From Pinus tabuliformis (taxonomy: Eukaryota > Streptophyta > Pinopsida > Pinales > Pinaceae): a stretch of DNA of 64,000 nt. The DNA is taken from the NCBI GenBank assembly GCA_031772625.1, contig CM062817.1, positions 885,398,184 to 885,462,183 on the forward strand. The letters are read 5' to 3'. A program made the position numbers and the translations under genes. Under the pieces are notes generated by a model. The model had not been told where the DNA came from. It saw nothing but the letters and a program-made list of their open reading frames with translations, and searched no databases. This document shows positions 33,704-44,800 of the stretch, one piece after another (positions within the stretch are counted from its first letter, which is position 1; the number at the start of each line of letters is the position of its first letter).

Positions 33704-35437
33704 TTAAATTATGCTTGAAGGATGAACAATATTATCTCGTGTGAGGTCAGGGGAATTATCATTGGAGGAAATGTCTGAGGAATTTCAAAAGTAAGTTTGT
33801 TGAATTATTTTTATTTATTTCTAGATTATAATTTTCTTTTAAATATAACATATTGTTCTTGGTAATATTTGTTATACATATCATTATATTAACTTTTTTT
33901 ACTTTATCTATGCAATCACAAAGTTTACATGAAAATTCAAGAAAAAATGGTTAAATTTTTGAATGAAGATAGGTGGGATGATGTTGAATGCAACTATCCA
34001 GATTCAAATTCTACATCAACATTAAAAAATATATATATATATCTTGTATTTAAAAAGGTATGTTGATTTATACATTCACTTTTATTCATATGTATACTAT
34101 TTTTAATTTATAACTTACACATATATTTGTTTATTTTATCAAAGATAAACACTGATGAAAATGGAGCACCAGATAGTTTCAAAACCTTTATTGAAAAAAT
34201 AAAAATCGAAATACTAAAAAAACAATGTCTTAATAATGTTGAACTTGATCCAACTCTTATACATTTCATTTGGAATGGGCAAGACATTATTCAATATCAA
34301 GTAATATAAAGCGACTATGAAGACATTGTTAAACTCATACCTAAAAGGGATTATGCCCTAGTTATTGCAGATATTCCCCATGGTTTCAATATTCCAAACA
34401 TTGACTATGATAGTGACCCTTATACTTATCAAGCTCTTAGTAAAGTGGTTGCGGGATTTCTAGAAGTCACGTCATCACGATTATGAAGATTTGTGACATT
34501 TCATTTAGACACACAATTGGCAATGTTACTGTCAAGCTTCAAGGGGAAAACAAACTTAAGGATGCAGCTTACATGGTAAGACTTTTAAAATGTATATTTG
34601 ATTAATGTTAAAAAATTCATTTATGTACAAGTTAATTGAACTTTTACTATTTTATGTTACAGGCAAAAGTCAAATCTTCTTAACCGTGAAGATCAACCAT
34701 TTATAAATGATTGTGAGTTCATCCATATTGATAGTTGGGCAAAATATGATAGCTATATGTCTATGATTTTTAATCGGGTAGATGGAAAGAGTCATAGCCA
34801 AACACTGACTTATGATGTTGTTGTGAGAAAACTAACATATGAAGACAAATAAGCAAAAATGAGAGATAGTTAACATTTATCAAAAACCACAGTTATTGGT
34901 TAACTATCTTATAGACATATGTTCAAATGAAGGAGATTGGGTTTTGGATTTATTTTCTGACTCAGGTAAGTTTTATTATATGGAATTGAATTTCAATATG
35001 TTATTTATTAATTTATATGTCATTGTACTAATTTACTTCATTATTTCTTTTATGCCTGACAATTAGATACAACACTAGCATGTTGCCTTCAAAAGGAATA
35101 AATTGCATTGCCATTGAAAAAGATCCAATACAATGCAAATTTTATTTACCAAAGAATTAATGCTATTTAATTTCTTCCGGATGCAATGCAAGAAATTAGG
35201 TTGAAGAAAGGGGACTTTAGTGAATCACGTGTGGCAAAAAGGCAAAGGAACCCAACCACCAGCCACCATTACACGGAATGATTGGAAAGGCATACATTGG
35301 GAGATTCGCAGACATCAAAGATCCATTAGAAGAGGAAGATGAACAAAATGAAGCAGAAAATATTGTGGAAAAAGACAATGATGAAACTCTAGAGGACGAA
35401 GAGTTTGGATTACGTGACATTGTTGATTAAATTTAAA
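31981..35437 (+). repeat. 1,737-bp tandem duplication of methyltransferase exons
   Basis: Unit 1 is 31981-33717 and unit 2 is 33718 to about 35437. They differ only at scattered bases and in a simple-sequence patch: a run of about 25 A at 32287-32311 against a short A/T-alternating tract at 34025-34043. The join is at ATGCTTG/AAGGATGAA. Confidence 0.93.
33718..35432 (+). pseudogene. DNA methyltransferase 3' part, tandem copy 2
   Basis: A direct duplicate of 31981-33717, starting AAGGATGAAC and ending in the same acidic tail with stop at 35432. It repeats all the later exons and introns and shares the nonsense codons of copy 1 (after QYQVI and after TYEDK), so the gene was already broken when duplicated. 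It keeps Asp in the catalytic motif (ADIPHGF, codon 34370-34372) where copy 1 has Asn. It lacks the ParB part and the first exon, so it has no start of its own. Confidence 0.75.
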
Positions 35438-36286
35438 TTATGCTTGGAAATCAATCTCATTTTTTCTAACTATTAATTAGTTATACTTGTAATGTTTTGA
35501 CTTTGACATTTTATGAGAAGAATAAGCACTCAATTAAGGTTGTTATACATTCAATATTTGTATTATGTGATTTCCGCATTAATTTTTATGTTAATCATTA
35601 TTTTTTGAAAAAAACAATGATTATTATTTTTTTGACATGAAATTCATAAAAATAAAATAAAATAAAAAATAAATAAATAAATACAACAACAACAACTACT
35701 ATTATTTAACCAGTTTTAGTCAAAATTTTCCTATAAAAATTGTGATTTTGACATGTTATCTCTAGCGAAAAATTATCAAAACGTGTAGTTTTTTTATTAT
35801 ATTTATGTTAAAAATGGTTATTTTTAAGTCAATTGTTAAAAATTATTGTTTTTTAAAGACAATTATTTCGTGTGGATTGAAATATTAATTAACGATGTAT
35901 AAATATGTAGAATATCGAAAATTCAAAATATCGACCTTCTTTAAATATTCAAAATAATAAAAACCTCACTACAAAAAAAAAAAAAAAAACAAGAAAATAC
36001 GAAGAAGAAGACCACTTCAAAAATTATTGAATTTAGAAAATAATAATTTACATTTTATACATTAGAAAATTTAAAGTCAAAAAATAGGTCTTTTAAAAAA
36101 AGGGTCTGATGCAGAATTACCACTTTTTTAAATCAGCATAAAAATCACTACCATTCTAAAACGTAATGTACATAAAAAAATCAAGTGCCAAAAACTATCC
36201 TCTAAAAAAAACATGTGTGTTCTGCATCACCCATTTTCAAAATCAAGTCACTTTTTTGCTATCTCTACAAAACAGGTAACAGTTTC
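35438..36286. other. AT-rich right flank of the large transposon
   Basis: No gene is seen. It contains A-rich runs (35970-35990) and the inverted pair GATGCAGAA (about 36107) and TTCTGCATC (about 36219) near the right TIR. Confidence 0.5.
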
Positions 36287-36313
36287 AGTTCCTGTTTCAA
36301 AGTTTACATTGTT
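36287..36313 (-). repeat. right TIR of the large transposon (27 bp)
   Basis: It ends GTTTACATTGTT and is the exact reverse complement of 13766-13792. It is followed by GCTT at 36314-36317. Confidence 0.95.
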
Positions 36314-36784
36314 GCTTATAGAACTACTTGTTAAAAGCTGACTGGACAGATACCTTTTCAAGTGGTCTATGGCATAGAAGTTGTGATGCTGATGGAGTAC
36401 ATTGTGCATAGTCTACGGATAGCGGCGTTCATAGGAATGGCGGACCATGGAGATTTAGAAGAAAGGCTTACGCAGCTGATAGAGCTAGAGGAAGATAGAT
36501 TCTTGGTCGAATTCCATCAACAAGTTCAAAAGGAGCACGAAAAGGCATGGCACGATCGACACATCAAATTGCGCACCTTCAAGGTAAACAATTTAGTTTT
36601 ATTATATGACAGCGAGTTTGATAAATTTCCAAGAAAATTGCATATGCATTGGCTAGAGCCAAATGTGATCAAGGAGATCACCGATGGTGGAGCAATTTAG
36701 CTGGCGAAATTGAATGGAGATCCATTTCCTAGAAAGGTAAATGGAAGCCGATTGAAGCCATACATAGGGGATCCGGCCAAATGA
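36314..36784 (+). pseudogene. gypsy-1 integrase, 3' part
   Basis: It resumes with AYRTTC, one frame slip, then KKLTGQIPFQVVYG, the conserved end of the integrase core (TPF-x-L-x-YG). The C-terminal domain follows: KEHEKAWHDRHIKLRTFKVN, NLVLLYDSEFDKFPRKLHMH, WLEPNVIKEI and RLKPYIGDPAK, stop at 36784. A TAG at about 36698 interrupts it. This block and 13045-13765 are one gene split by the transposon. Confidence 0.88.
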
Positions 36785-37303
36785 CTATGTGACGGTAGCA
36801 CAGTCTTAGTGCTCCAGACAGCTCCAAGGAGGCACGGTACTATAAACTACACTACCCGGGTTGTAGAGTTGCGCGATGAGGGGCCTGTGCGGGACAGACG
36901 AGTGTCACAGAGTTAGCGGATGCGCGAAGGGAGTTGCGCTACAGGATGAGAGACTGCACAACGTAGCCAAAATGTGACTGTTACCGTCATTGTTCATGAT
37001 TTGACAGTGAGAAAATGAATAAGAGGAGCGGGGCAGCATTTAAGGTTGAATTTAAGAGCGATATCTGTGAAAATCTTCCGCCAATCTAGCATTTATGAGC
37101 GTATTTTAGGGGGAACGGTCGAATTTGAATTCGAACTTGCCTATAAATTATAGATGGCCGCCCAACGAAAGACACTTTGCATTCTAAGAGTTTATGTGTC
37201 GTGTTGTCTGGTCTGAATGAACTGTGCGTTCTTTGACGATTTGGTGGCTAGTTCTGTGTTTGACAGTTTACCTACGGAAACTTAGCAGCTTATTAACAGC
37301 TTC
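36785..37303. other. gypsy-1 spacer between pol and 3' ORF
   Basis: No open frame. A TATA-like CTATAAATTATAG lies at about 37140, about 165 bp before the next ATG, and might drive a separate transcript for the 3' ORF; this is only a motif observation. Confidence 0.4.
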
Positions 37304-40203
37304 ATGTTTGAACCCGTGGAAACTGCAAGTGTTAGAGGGTCTATTTCCTCTGAGGGAGCTACCCCTGAGGTCGTAAGTATGGAGGTGCCCGCAACAGTGC
37401 CAAAATATCCAAGGTCGCTTAGGCTGAAGCCTATGCCGGCAAGAGAGGTTCCCAAGCCGAAGAAGGATAAACAAAATAAGACCTTTCCGGTGCGCGGGTC
37501 ACCAAGGAAACATCAGAGGAAAGAAAATCCAATCGCGCAAGAAAAGCGCAAAGTGGTCGACTTGGAGGGCGATGAGGGCACAGAGGACATTGATATTGAG
37601 GGGTTAGACCCTATTTCGAAGCTTCCAAAATACCTCCCTCCGCGCCAGGGCAAGGTGAAAGTCCCAAAGGACCCAGATGAGGGAAATTTTCTCCTTCATA
37701 CACCCCTGCTACCAAAGAATATCACATTTGAAGGTCTACGCTTGGCGCGCGTCCCACATCTGAAACTTGAAGATTGGGACTTAGAGGACACTAAGCAGTT
37801 CCCCCACCTGGCTACCGATAATTTCATGTAGCGAGTGTTCTGTAAGATTCGGCTGTCACCGAGATGGAGCTGGTGAAGTGGATTCGTGGGGTGGAAAAGG
37901 CAGGATTGTTGAATCTGCTATGGGTGTCGCATTACCACCGCGCTCCCATAAATTTGATTGTTATCAAATAGTTGTTGTGCCTGGTGCACAACGAGTGCCT
38001 GTGGTTGGAGTAGTTGATTCCTGTAACTGACATGTTGATCCATATGATCACCTTACGACCACATTCAAGACTAAATCCGGCCAAGGCATTTGGTGGAAAG
38101 ACGGACGAGTGCGACCTCATCGAGTGAATGAAGGACAAGATTAATCTTGTCAAGAAGTCGTGCGGGTATTCAATTTCAAACATAACCGACCCCGCGGTTA
38201 AGGTGGCCGCCCAAATTTTGGTTGGCAAGATAATGAGGAAGTGTCGCGAAAATGAGGTGTTGGCACCAGTTGTTTCACTGGTGGCGTACAATTCAACTAG
38301 GCGCACTACCTGTGCAGCGAGTTCTTAGCGAACTACAGGAAGCACAAGACCAGAGCAAGACGTTTCACTACTCATGGCTCTTACTTTTGATTGTGCTGGT
38401 CACATGGCAGTTGCTGGAGGATAGCCAATTTCCTATAGTCACACCAAATTTGGCAAAAGTAGCAAAGTTTGCTTCACTATGGACCACAAAGGATGTTGAG
38501 CGGGTCCGGGAGAGCAAGGTGTTTTGGGTATTGATGGAAATGAGCATTAATATGGCCATCAATCGGAAGCCACAGTTGTCGCCAACCATTTTTGAGTAGT
38601 TATCTGGGTACGCGGAGTTCAAAGTGGACTTCCACCAGATTTCCATTCGAGCACGAAAGGACCCAGAACAGAAGTGGTATGATTTACCATACCTAGTGAT
38701 GGATGATGCAGTTGCAGCAGTCCTCAAGCATTGGCTAGCAGATTGGCACACAACATTTGACTTGTCCATCGGGTCTAGTAAATCCACAGAAAAGCAGAAA
38801 AAGGAAGTAGCCCGGTTGAAAGTTCAGCAATTGGCTGAAAAGTGAAAGAAGGAGATTGAGGTGAAGGCATGCGCAAAAGCAGATCGTGCTAGCAAGGAAC
38901 AGGATTAAGAGCGTGACTCTAATAGAAGTTAGAAATCTCCTTCGACACAGACAGAGAAAGAGGAGCAATCAGAATAGGGTGGTGGAAATTTGGAAAGCAC
39001 TCCCTTCCGAGTGAAGCGGAATAGAGAGTAGGAAAAGGAAGGGCCGCGCAAAAAGACCAAGGCCACTAAGTCGTTGATAGACCTGATCACCTTGACGTAG
39101 GGTGACTTGGATGATATTGGGGACAAGGTAAGGGATACAACAGCGGAACTGCTGCAGTAGTTTGAGCAACATCAGAAGCAGATATTAAGTGCCATTTAAA
39201 CTAGTCTGTGCAAGCTACAGATCCAAACAACCATACTACAGACAGGAGCAGGGCAGAGCATCGCAGCCTCCACCAGTTTAGCATCGAGGACAACGACAGC
39301 CGCAAAGTTGGTTCGCTCTTTGGATCTTCAAGAAGTCGTGCTTCCTGATGGAGCCTTGAGTGAAAAGGCAGATGCTGACAAGGATACAATCAGCACTTTA
39401 AGGAATGTTGGACTAAACTTGGTCGTGCTCCCTAGCGAATTCCTTCACACACTACAAGTAGGTGTGATTGAAGAGCTTAAAGCCCAAGAGCAGCGCGCGC
39501 TACACACGATCAGTGAGTAGAAAATTAACAACGAATAGATATTCGTTGAGAAGACAACCTCACTAGAAGCTTGGAAGAAGGTGCAGGAGAAGAATGACAA
39601 CACCGTCGCTGTAGTAGCCAAAGCATGCAAAATCATTCCGGAACTGCATATCCCAGAAGAAGCACCGGTGGAAGCCAAGATCCGGAAGTTGGTTGGAGGT
39701 GTGCGCGACGCGAAGACCGAGGTGGCCAAGGTTCAGTTTGAGCTGAACCTGAAAATTACAAAGCTTGAGTTGAAGACACAACCTTCAACTCCACCAAAAG
39801 TCAAAGAATAGTGTGAAGCTACTGTGAGGGATGGAGTCACTGCAATAGATGTCGCGGTGGCGGAATTCACTGGGCTCTTCGAGCAATCTATGGAGCTAAT
39901 CACGAGTCTACAGGAAGATCCTAACCTGCAAATGTTGAACACAGAGGCTCGAGAACTACAGTAACAGTATGACAAAGCAAAGGCGATAGCATGCACCATC
40001 GTTGTCACACAGAGATTGGCAAAGCTGCAGGAATCAAAGCAATTGCAAAACTGGTAGAAATAGCACAGCGGAAAGAGGCAGTCCTCAAGGCAAAATTGGA
40101 GCCTTGACTGGATGAGGCCTATGTGATCTCTGCCACCATTGGGGAGAAGTCGGCCAACCTGCAAAGATCCCAGCAGAAGATCTAGGAAGATAGCGCAGGA
40201 CCA
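37304..40203 (+). pseudogene. gypsy-1 long 3' ORF (unknown, coiled-coil rich)
   Basis: A frame starting MFEPVETASVRGSISSEGAT runs open for 175 codons, then continues with many stops and a few slips to about 40200, close to 960 codons in all. The N-terminal part is basic and proline-rich (PKYPRSLRLKPMPAREVPKP). The middle has hydrophobic helices near 38370-38430 (SWLLLLIVLVTWQLL, in one frame). The C-terminal half is Lys/Glu/Ala-rich with heptad-like spacing (for example VSTSLEAWKKVQEKN region and AKTEVAKVQFELNLKITKLE), so coiled coil is likely. Extra 3' ORFs occur in Tat/Athila gypsy lineages. No signal peptide or clear envelope-type structure was seen, so I do not call it env. Confidence 0.55.
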
Positions 40204-40347
40204 ACAACCGAGCAGCTAGTGGAGCAGGTCAAGCAGGCAGCTACGTAGTGCACAGTTGAAGTTGTAGTGACACAAGTGGAGCTGGGAGGTCTTCGCAGTA
40301 AGATCTCGGTGCCAACAAAGTGACTCGAAGGCGAGTCATGATATTTG

Positions 40348-41386
40348 TGTTGGGGGCCTATTGGGACGGGGTCTCTTAAGGTTAATTTTGGGGCAAAAGC
40401 CCAAGTTTTGGGGCAAAAGCCCAAGTTTTGGGGCAGAATGCCCAAGTTTTTGCAATGTAAAGTGTAAATTCTCCGCAAGTTATGATCACAGAGCGCGTAG
40501 ATGTAAAATGCCATAAAGGGTTTTTACCCTTTGTTTATGTAAGTTGCTTCGGCTTTAGTAGACCTACCCGTGGTCCACAGACCATGGGATTGTATAAAAA
40601 TGAGAGTCTTAGAGAGTCTAAAGCAGTTCAGTTCAATTAAGTTTTGAAGACAATGTAATGGGTTAATAGGAGCTAAGTGCGAAGAGTAGAAGAGAGGCTC
40701 TGCAGCTGTATGAGCAGAGGCCTAGAGTAGAGTCCACAGCAAAGTGCACGAACCCTTACAGCTGAGTGTGCAAGGTACTTTTGAGTCTACAAGCAAATCT
40801 AAAGTATCAATAAAGACACTGTTCTGGAAATATTTGTGTTTTATCCCTTTACTTCTATTATAAATGAATGTGTTTATGTTATGATGAATGATGGGTTTAT
40901 AATTTAATGGTGTATTGATGTGTGAATTTGTATGTTTTAAATTGTTATATGAATGCAAGAAATAATATTTGCTTACGTGAAGAATTTCTTAATACATATA
41001 AAGATATCAAACACTTGAGCCGATTTGGGTAATAACATACTTATGAGTGATTATAAAAGTGTGTAAGTGGCTGAGTTGCCTGTTTAGGATCCGCGAAAGA
41101 CAGTCGTAGACCTTCGCGAAGGTCTAGAGACTGGTAAGAGGAAGTTATATCGATAAGCCTCGAGGTCTTATCGATTTGCGTGAAGGCAAATAAAGGGTAC
41201 AAAACAATATCATAACCATCTCTGGGTGCAGAAACTTGGTTCCAGCATCTCTTCATACTACTTCGGGTGAGACTTCAGTCGGCATTCCACATATTAACGC
41301 TGAAAAAGCCAGTAGTGTAGGGATTTGTTTGGCTAACTCAACGATGAACCTGGGTTAGGGCCCCTAAGTCAACAATGGCTCTTTAA
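40348..41386 (+). repeat. gypsy-1 3' LTR
   Basis: It starts TGTTGGGGGCC and aligns with the left LTR throughout. The duplicated short block GGGGCAAAAGCCCAAGTTTT occurs twice near 40388-40430. It is followed by GATAT at 41387-41391 and then the LINE continuation. Confidence 0.8.
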
Positions 41387-41760
41387 GATATGACTCCAAC
41401 AACTCAGTAGAACCTTTTATGTTAAAGCAAGGAATGATTATTACCAAACAAAATTCCTAAAGCAACATTATGATTGAATGGGACTATATATTGATTATCG
41501 CCATGATTAAGAAAAATCTCAATTGCATACATTTGTCCAAGGTCTCTAATTGATGGAAAATGGAATTTGGATTAGAAATAATTCACATGCTCCTTGGAGA
41601 TATTCCTATGGTTACTACCTCTCATGTAATAAGAAATGTAAATCAATGTGTATATAGATAAGCTAATGAAGGTGGTTTGATGGGAGAGAGCTAGTTAGAA
41701 ACCTCTTGTATATAATTCAATCAAAAACCCTAAAAAAATGTTCTATGGATATAGATGAGA
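41387..41760 (+). pseudogene. LINE RNase H, 3' half
   Basis: Reads YDSNNSVEPFMLKQGMII, then IEWDYILIIAMIKK, IIHMLLGDIPMVTTSHVIRN and VNQCVYR, a stop, ANEGG. This is the LINE RNase H pattern: NN-x-x-E, GDS-like second strand, then H-V-x-R-x-x-N-x-x-A-x-x-x-AN. Stops near 41453, 41549 and 41660. It continues 6030-6754 after removal of gypsy-1. Confidence 0.65.
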
Positions 41761-44700
41761 GGGAATTACACCCCACCACCCAAGGTGGGTGGTGAAAGAT
41801 AGCGATATTAATGGGAATGGAACATCATGAGGTCAAACACTTAAGAAAGTGGGATCATATCACCTAGAAACCAATGTGATTTGTGCATGATTTACGCATC
41901 ACCATCATAATATGATGAGTTAAAGGGGATAATCAGTGTAGTAGTAGGGGGAGAATCATAAAGGGAAATTGGGAAGGAAAATTGCAAGTCCATTAAGCAA
42001 GCAAGTACTCTTAGATGGTGTTGAGAGCTAGTTATATCATGAGATTTGTGGGGGCTTTGAGCATTAGTACTCCATCTAGGGATGTTATATTTTCATGAAT
42101 TAATTGAGTCCTCCTTGTTAGTTCTTTCCTTTCTTGTATTATACTTTGTGATTGGTTAATGGCATTGTAAGTGTTTATTTTCATTTTCCTTAGAACTCTC
42201 AATATTTCATTGCTTTTCAATCTATTCTTTAGTAATTCTTCTCTGATTATGTTTTTGGCTCTGGACTCCCTCAAGCTCTATCTTGGCTACTCTCACTTCA
42301 ACCGCTATCTCATTCTCAACTTTATTTTGGCTCTTTGTGTCTACCTTTACAATTTCTTCTAATCCTTGAAAGTGGACTCTAACTCTGTGAAACAACTTCC
42401 TTTTTTTACTATATTATGAATCCTAAGCTCAATTTGGAATTCATGAGCTCTTGGATTTTTCCTTTATAGTTGTCTCCTAAGGCCTCTTGTATTTATGTCC
42501 AAGACTTTCTCTCAACTTCACTTGTAGGGTTTATTAGGCTCATCGAGATCATTTTGAATATGGTTATAGTACACTCACTTTCTCCATTTTTTCGCTATCT
42601 TCGTATAGCACTCCCTGCCTACACCTATAGCTACCTCAACATTGTCTTGATTAGTGATGTGGCGAGAGGTAGGGGAACTCACATAAGATCATGTCGTATT
42701 GGAGTTTGTCCCTCTTCTTTGGCACAAATGGCAACTGAATACTTAGCAAGGGTCTATCGAACCCACACTCCACTAGCAATTCAATAAAAGACCGAGAATG
42801 CATTAGGGAAGCAAGAATTGAACAAACATTTGTCTCAACTAAATAGGTTTTGGAGAAAATGGTAGCTAGATTCTTGATATAGTTACAACCAGGACCAGGA
42901 AAACAAAATATAAGCAAATTGTAGATATTTAGTGGCAACTTAAAACCATAATTGCTAGGGTGTTGGTTGAAAGATCGAAAGAACAACAAAAGATATTTCT
43001 TCGTCTAGATGAGACTCAGAAACATGTTAGGAAGTTGAATGCAAAAGTGATAAGGCTAGCCAAAGCATTGGTAGACAAGGAATTCTTAGCCTTTGATAAA
43101 GACAACATTCCACCTATCGCCATTGAGGAAGGTACTCCTAACTAGATATTAAGATGGGAAAATTAGCTTTACATATTCAACAATTTTTTGGTTTTATATT
43201 TGGATAGAACAAGCAATATAGTAGGTAGTCTAAATGATAAGCTTATTTATTAGCAATATCTAGGTAGTTTTATTTTTTACTTTCAAACATTCTATATGGA
43301 TCAAAACCATTTTAATATGTGATTGGTTTGGTTTCCCTAGCACCAAAGCAGTGCACGCAATGGACACATATTATGTAACCCTTTTTTGATGTGATTTAAT
43401 ATAACTTTCCTATCTAAATATAATGGGTAAAAAAAACAAAGAGATTTAGAAATTTTCAATGGAAAATGGATAAAACTAATTTCAAGTGTAGTTACTTATT
43501 GGAAACATAGTTTAATTATGCTTCCAATAAGTGCCTACACTTGAAATTTGAGTAAAATTGTAAAGAGATAAGACAAAATTGTGATTTAAAAGGTAGTCTT
43601 CTTCCTTCCCCTCCAAAAATATTTACCCTTATGGTTGGCATCATCATCTTGAATCTTATTAGTTCTTTTAGAATTTATTTTGATGGTACATTTTTTATTT
43701 TGCATCCCATTTTTAGCCTTTAAACTTCCCTCATGGTGTTAGGCTTGCAACTAATCCACTTCTCATGGATATCTATCATTAAATGTTTAGTTTACATGTT
43801 TACATAGTGATATTATACAAATCCCATGAGTTTTAAGCATCCATATTTGATGGTTTTTTAAAGCATATCTTCATCAAGAGTTAGTGTAGGAGTTTCAAAA
43901 TGAAGACTTGGAAATTATACAATTTCTTAGGTTACCTTGTTTGTATTATTGTTCAAACTTATGCTTAAGCGGGGGATTGTTAACCTGGTATTAACTATAC
44001 AATTATAAAATCCTACACAATCTTATGTATTCCACATTATGGGATATCAATTTTATCCAATGTGTGTATTATATTCTATTTTTCCTCTTTTTAACTCTTA
44101 TTGAGGTGCTAGGGTGAGAATTTAGTTTATGAGGTTATTTCAAGCATGTACCATAGAATTGTATGATTGGAATAAATATTGAATATAATGGAATATAAAG
44201 AATATGGTTTAATACCATTTTCACCAAGTTTGTCTTGTCTTATGCTCTACTTTTTAATATTAATTTCCATGGGTCATGCATATGAAGGCATGTAACATTA
44301 TGGAAAATAAACATATGCCTTATCTTGTGAGATTTTCAAAGGACCAAAAACACGAATTGCATCTACTTTTGGAGGACTTGATATTTCTAAATGAACTAGA
44401 GCTGAGAAGTTCATTTCCCTCCAAAGGTGGCACTAGGGTCTTAATCACCCAAAGTCAATTGCACATTTCCAATTCTCGAGACTCCATAATAGACAAACAA
44501 GCATCAAGAGCTCAAACTTCCTCGTTGATACCTTCAAGCACTTGTCCATTTCTACTCGATGACATCCCCTACCTTTTAACCATATATTCAAGCTTTTTAA
44601 TGGAAACTAGGAAAGCATAAGTGTCCAAAAAAATTTCCAACAAGGCAAGCATCAACATTGTCCAAAAACAAAGGAATTTGCAATTTCATACCATAAATTG

Positions 44701-44792
44701 GAAACCCAACAATATAACTCATTGAGAATGAAACCACCTCCATAACCAAGTTGAGGCAGTAACATAGTGATAATGTGAGGAGAGGAATTCAA
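41761..44792. other. unassigned AT-rich region with decayed coding scraps
   Basis: No gene can be named. A plus-strand run at 42960-43145 (MLVERSKEQQKIFLRLDETQ, KHVRKLNAKVIRLAKALVDK) and minus-strand runs around 42050-42370 (rich in Lys, Arg, Glu) look like pieces of helical protein but match no family I recognise. An open frame at 44276-44620 also has no recognisable motif. Confidence 0.4.
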
Positions 44793-44800
44793 TATATAAG

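Larger units (their letters stand above)
13766..36313. mobile_element. 22.5 kb TIR DNA transposon with transposase, ParB-like and DNA methyltransferase genes
   Basis: A 27-bp inverted repeat beginning AACAATGTAAAC is perfect between 13766-13792 and 36287-36313. It is flanked by GCTT on both sides (13762-13765 and 36314-36317), and the interrupted integrase reads continuously once the element and one GCTT are removed. This fixes the ends. Without the nested array at 15511-21653 it is about 16.4 kb. Cargo: a minus-strand DDE transposase (24629 down to 14201), a GC-rich hairpin island (25331-26095), and a plus-strand spliced gene with a ParB-like domain and a DNA methyltransferase (26239-33703), with its 3' part duplicated (33718-35432). 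All genes carry stops, so this copy is not autonomous. The superfamily is uncertain: a 4-bp duplication with a DUF7869-like transposase is a combination I cannot assign. Confidence 0.9.
6755..41386 (+). mobile_element. gypsy-1: ~12 kb Ty3/gypsy element, split by a DNA transposon
   Basis: Two LTR copies of about 1.0 kb lie in the same orientation at about 6755-7775 and 40348-41386. Between them on the plus strand are a gag with several zinc knuckles, protease, a second gag-like domain, reverse transcriptase, RNase H, integrase and a long 3' reading frame. Removing the inserted transposon at 13766-36313 leaves about 12 kb. GATAT stands on both sides (6750-6754 and 41387-41391) and is the likely target duplication, because the LINE RNase H continues across it. 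The exact LTR ends are uncertain: the left copy lacks the first bases of TGTTGGGGGCC seen at 40348, and no clean TG...CA pair was found. Every coding part carries nonsense codons. The layout (large, extra 3' ORF) suggests the Tat/Athila side of gypsy; that is inference. Confidence 0.85.

Noticed and set aside
31786-35432. Bacterial contamination or a restriction-modification system
   Set aside because: The methylase has several introns with good splice signals, is AT-rich like its surroundings, and lies within a TIR element inserted in a plant gypsy gene.
36107-36227. GATGCAGAA/TTCTGCATC inverted pair as a separate small transposon
   Set aside because: The arms are only 9 bp and no target duplication was seen; it lies in the subterminal part of the larger element.
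37304-40203. Retroviral-type envelope gene
   Set aside because: No signal peptide, furin-like site or convincing transmembrane anchor; most of it looks like coiled coil.
44276-44620. 114-codon open frame as a gene
   Set aside because: No motif, no splice or promoter context, and no support beyond length.
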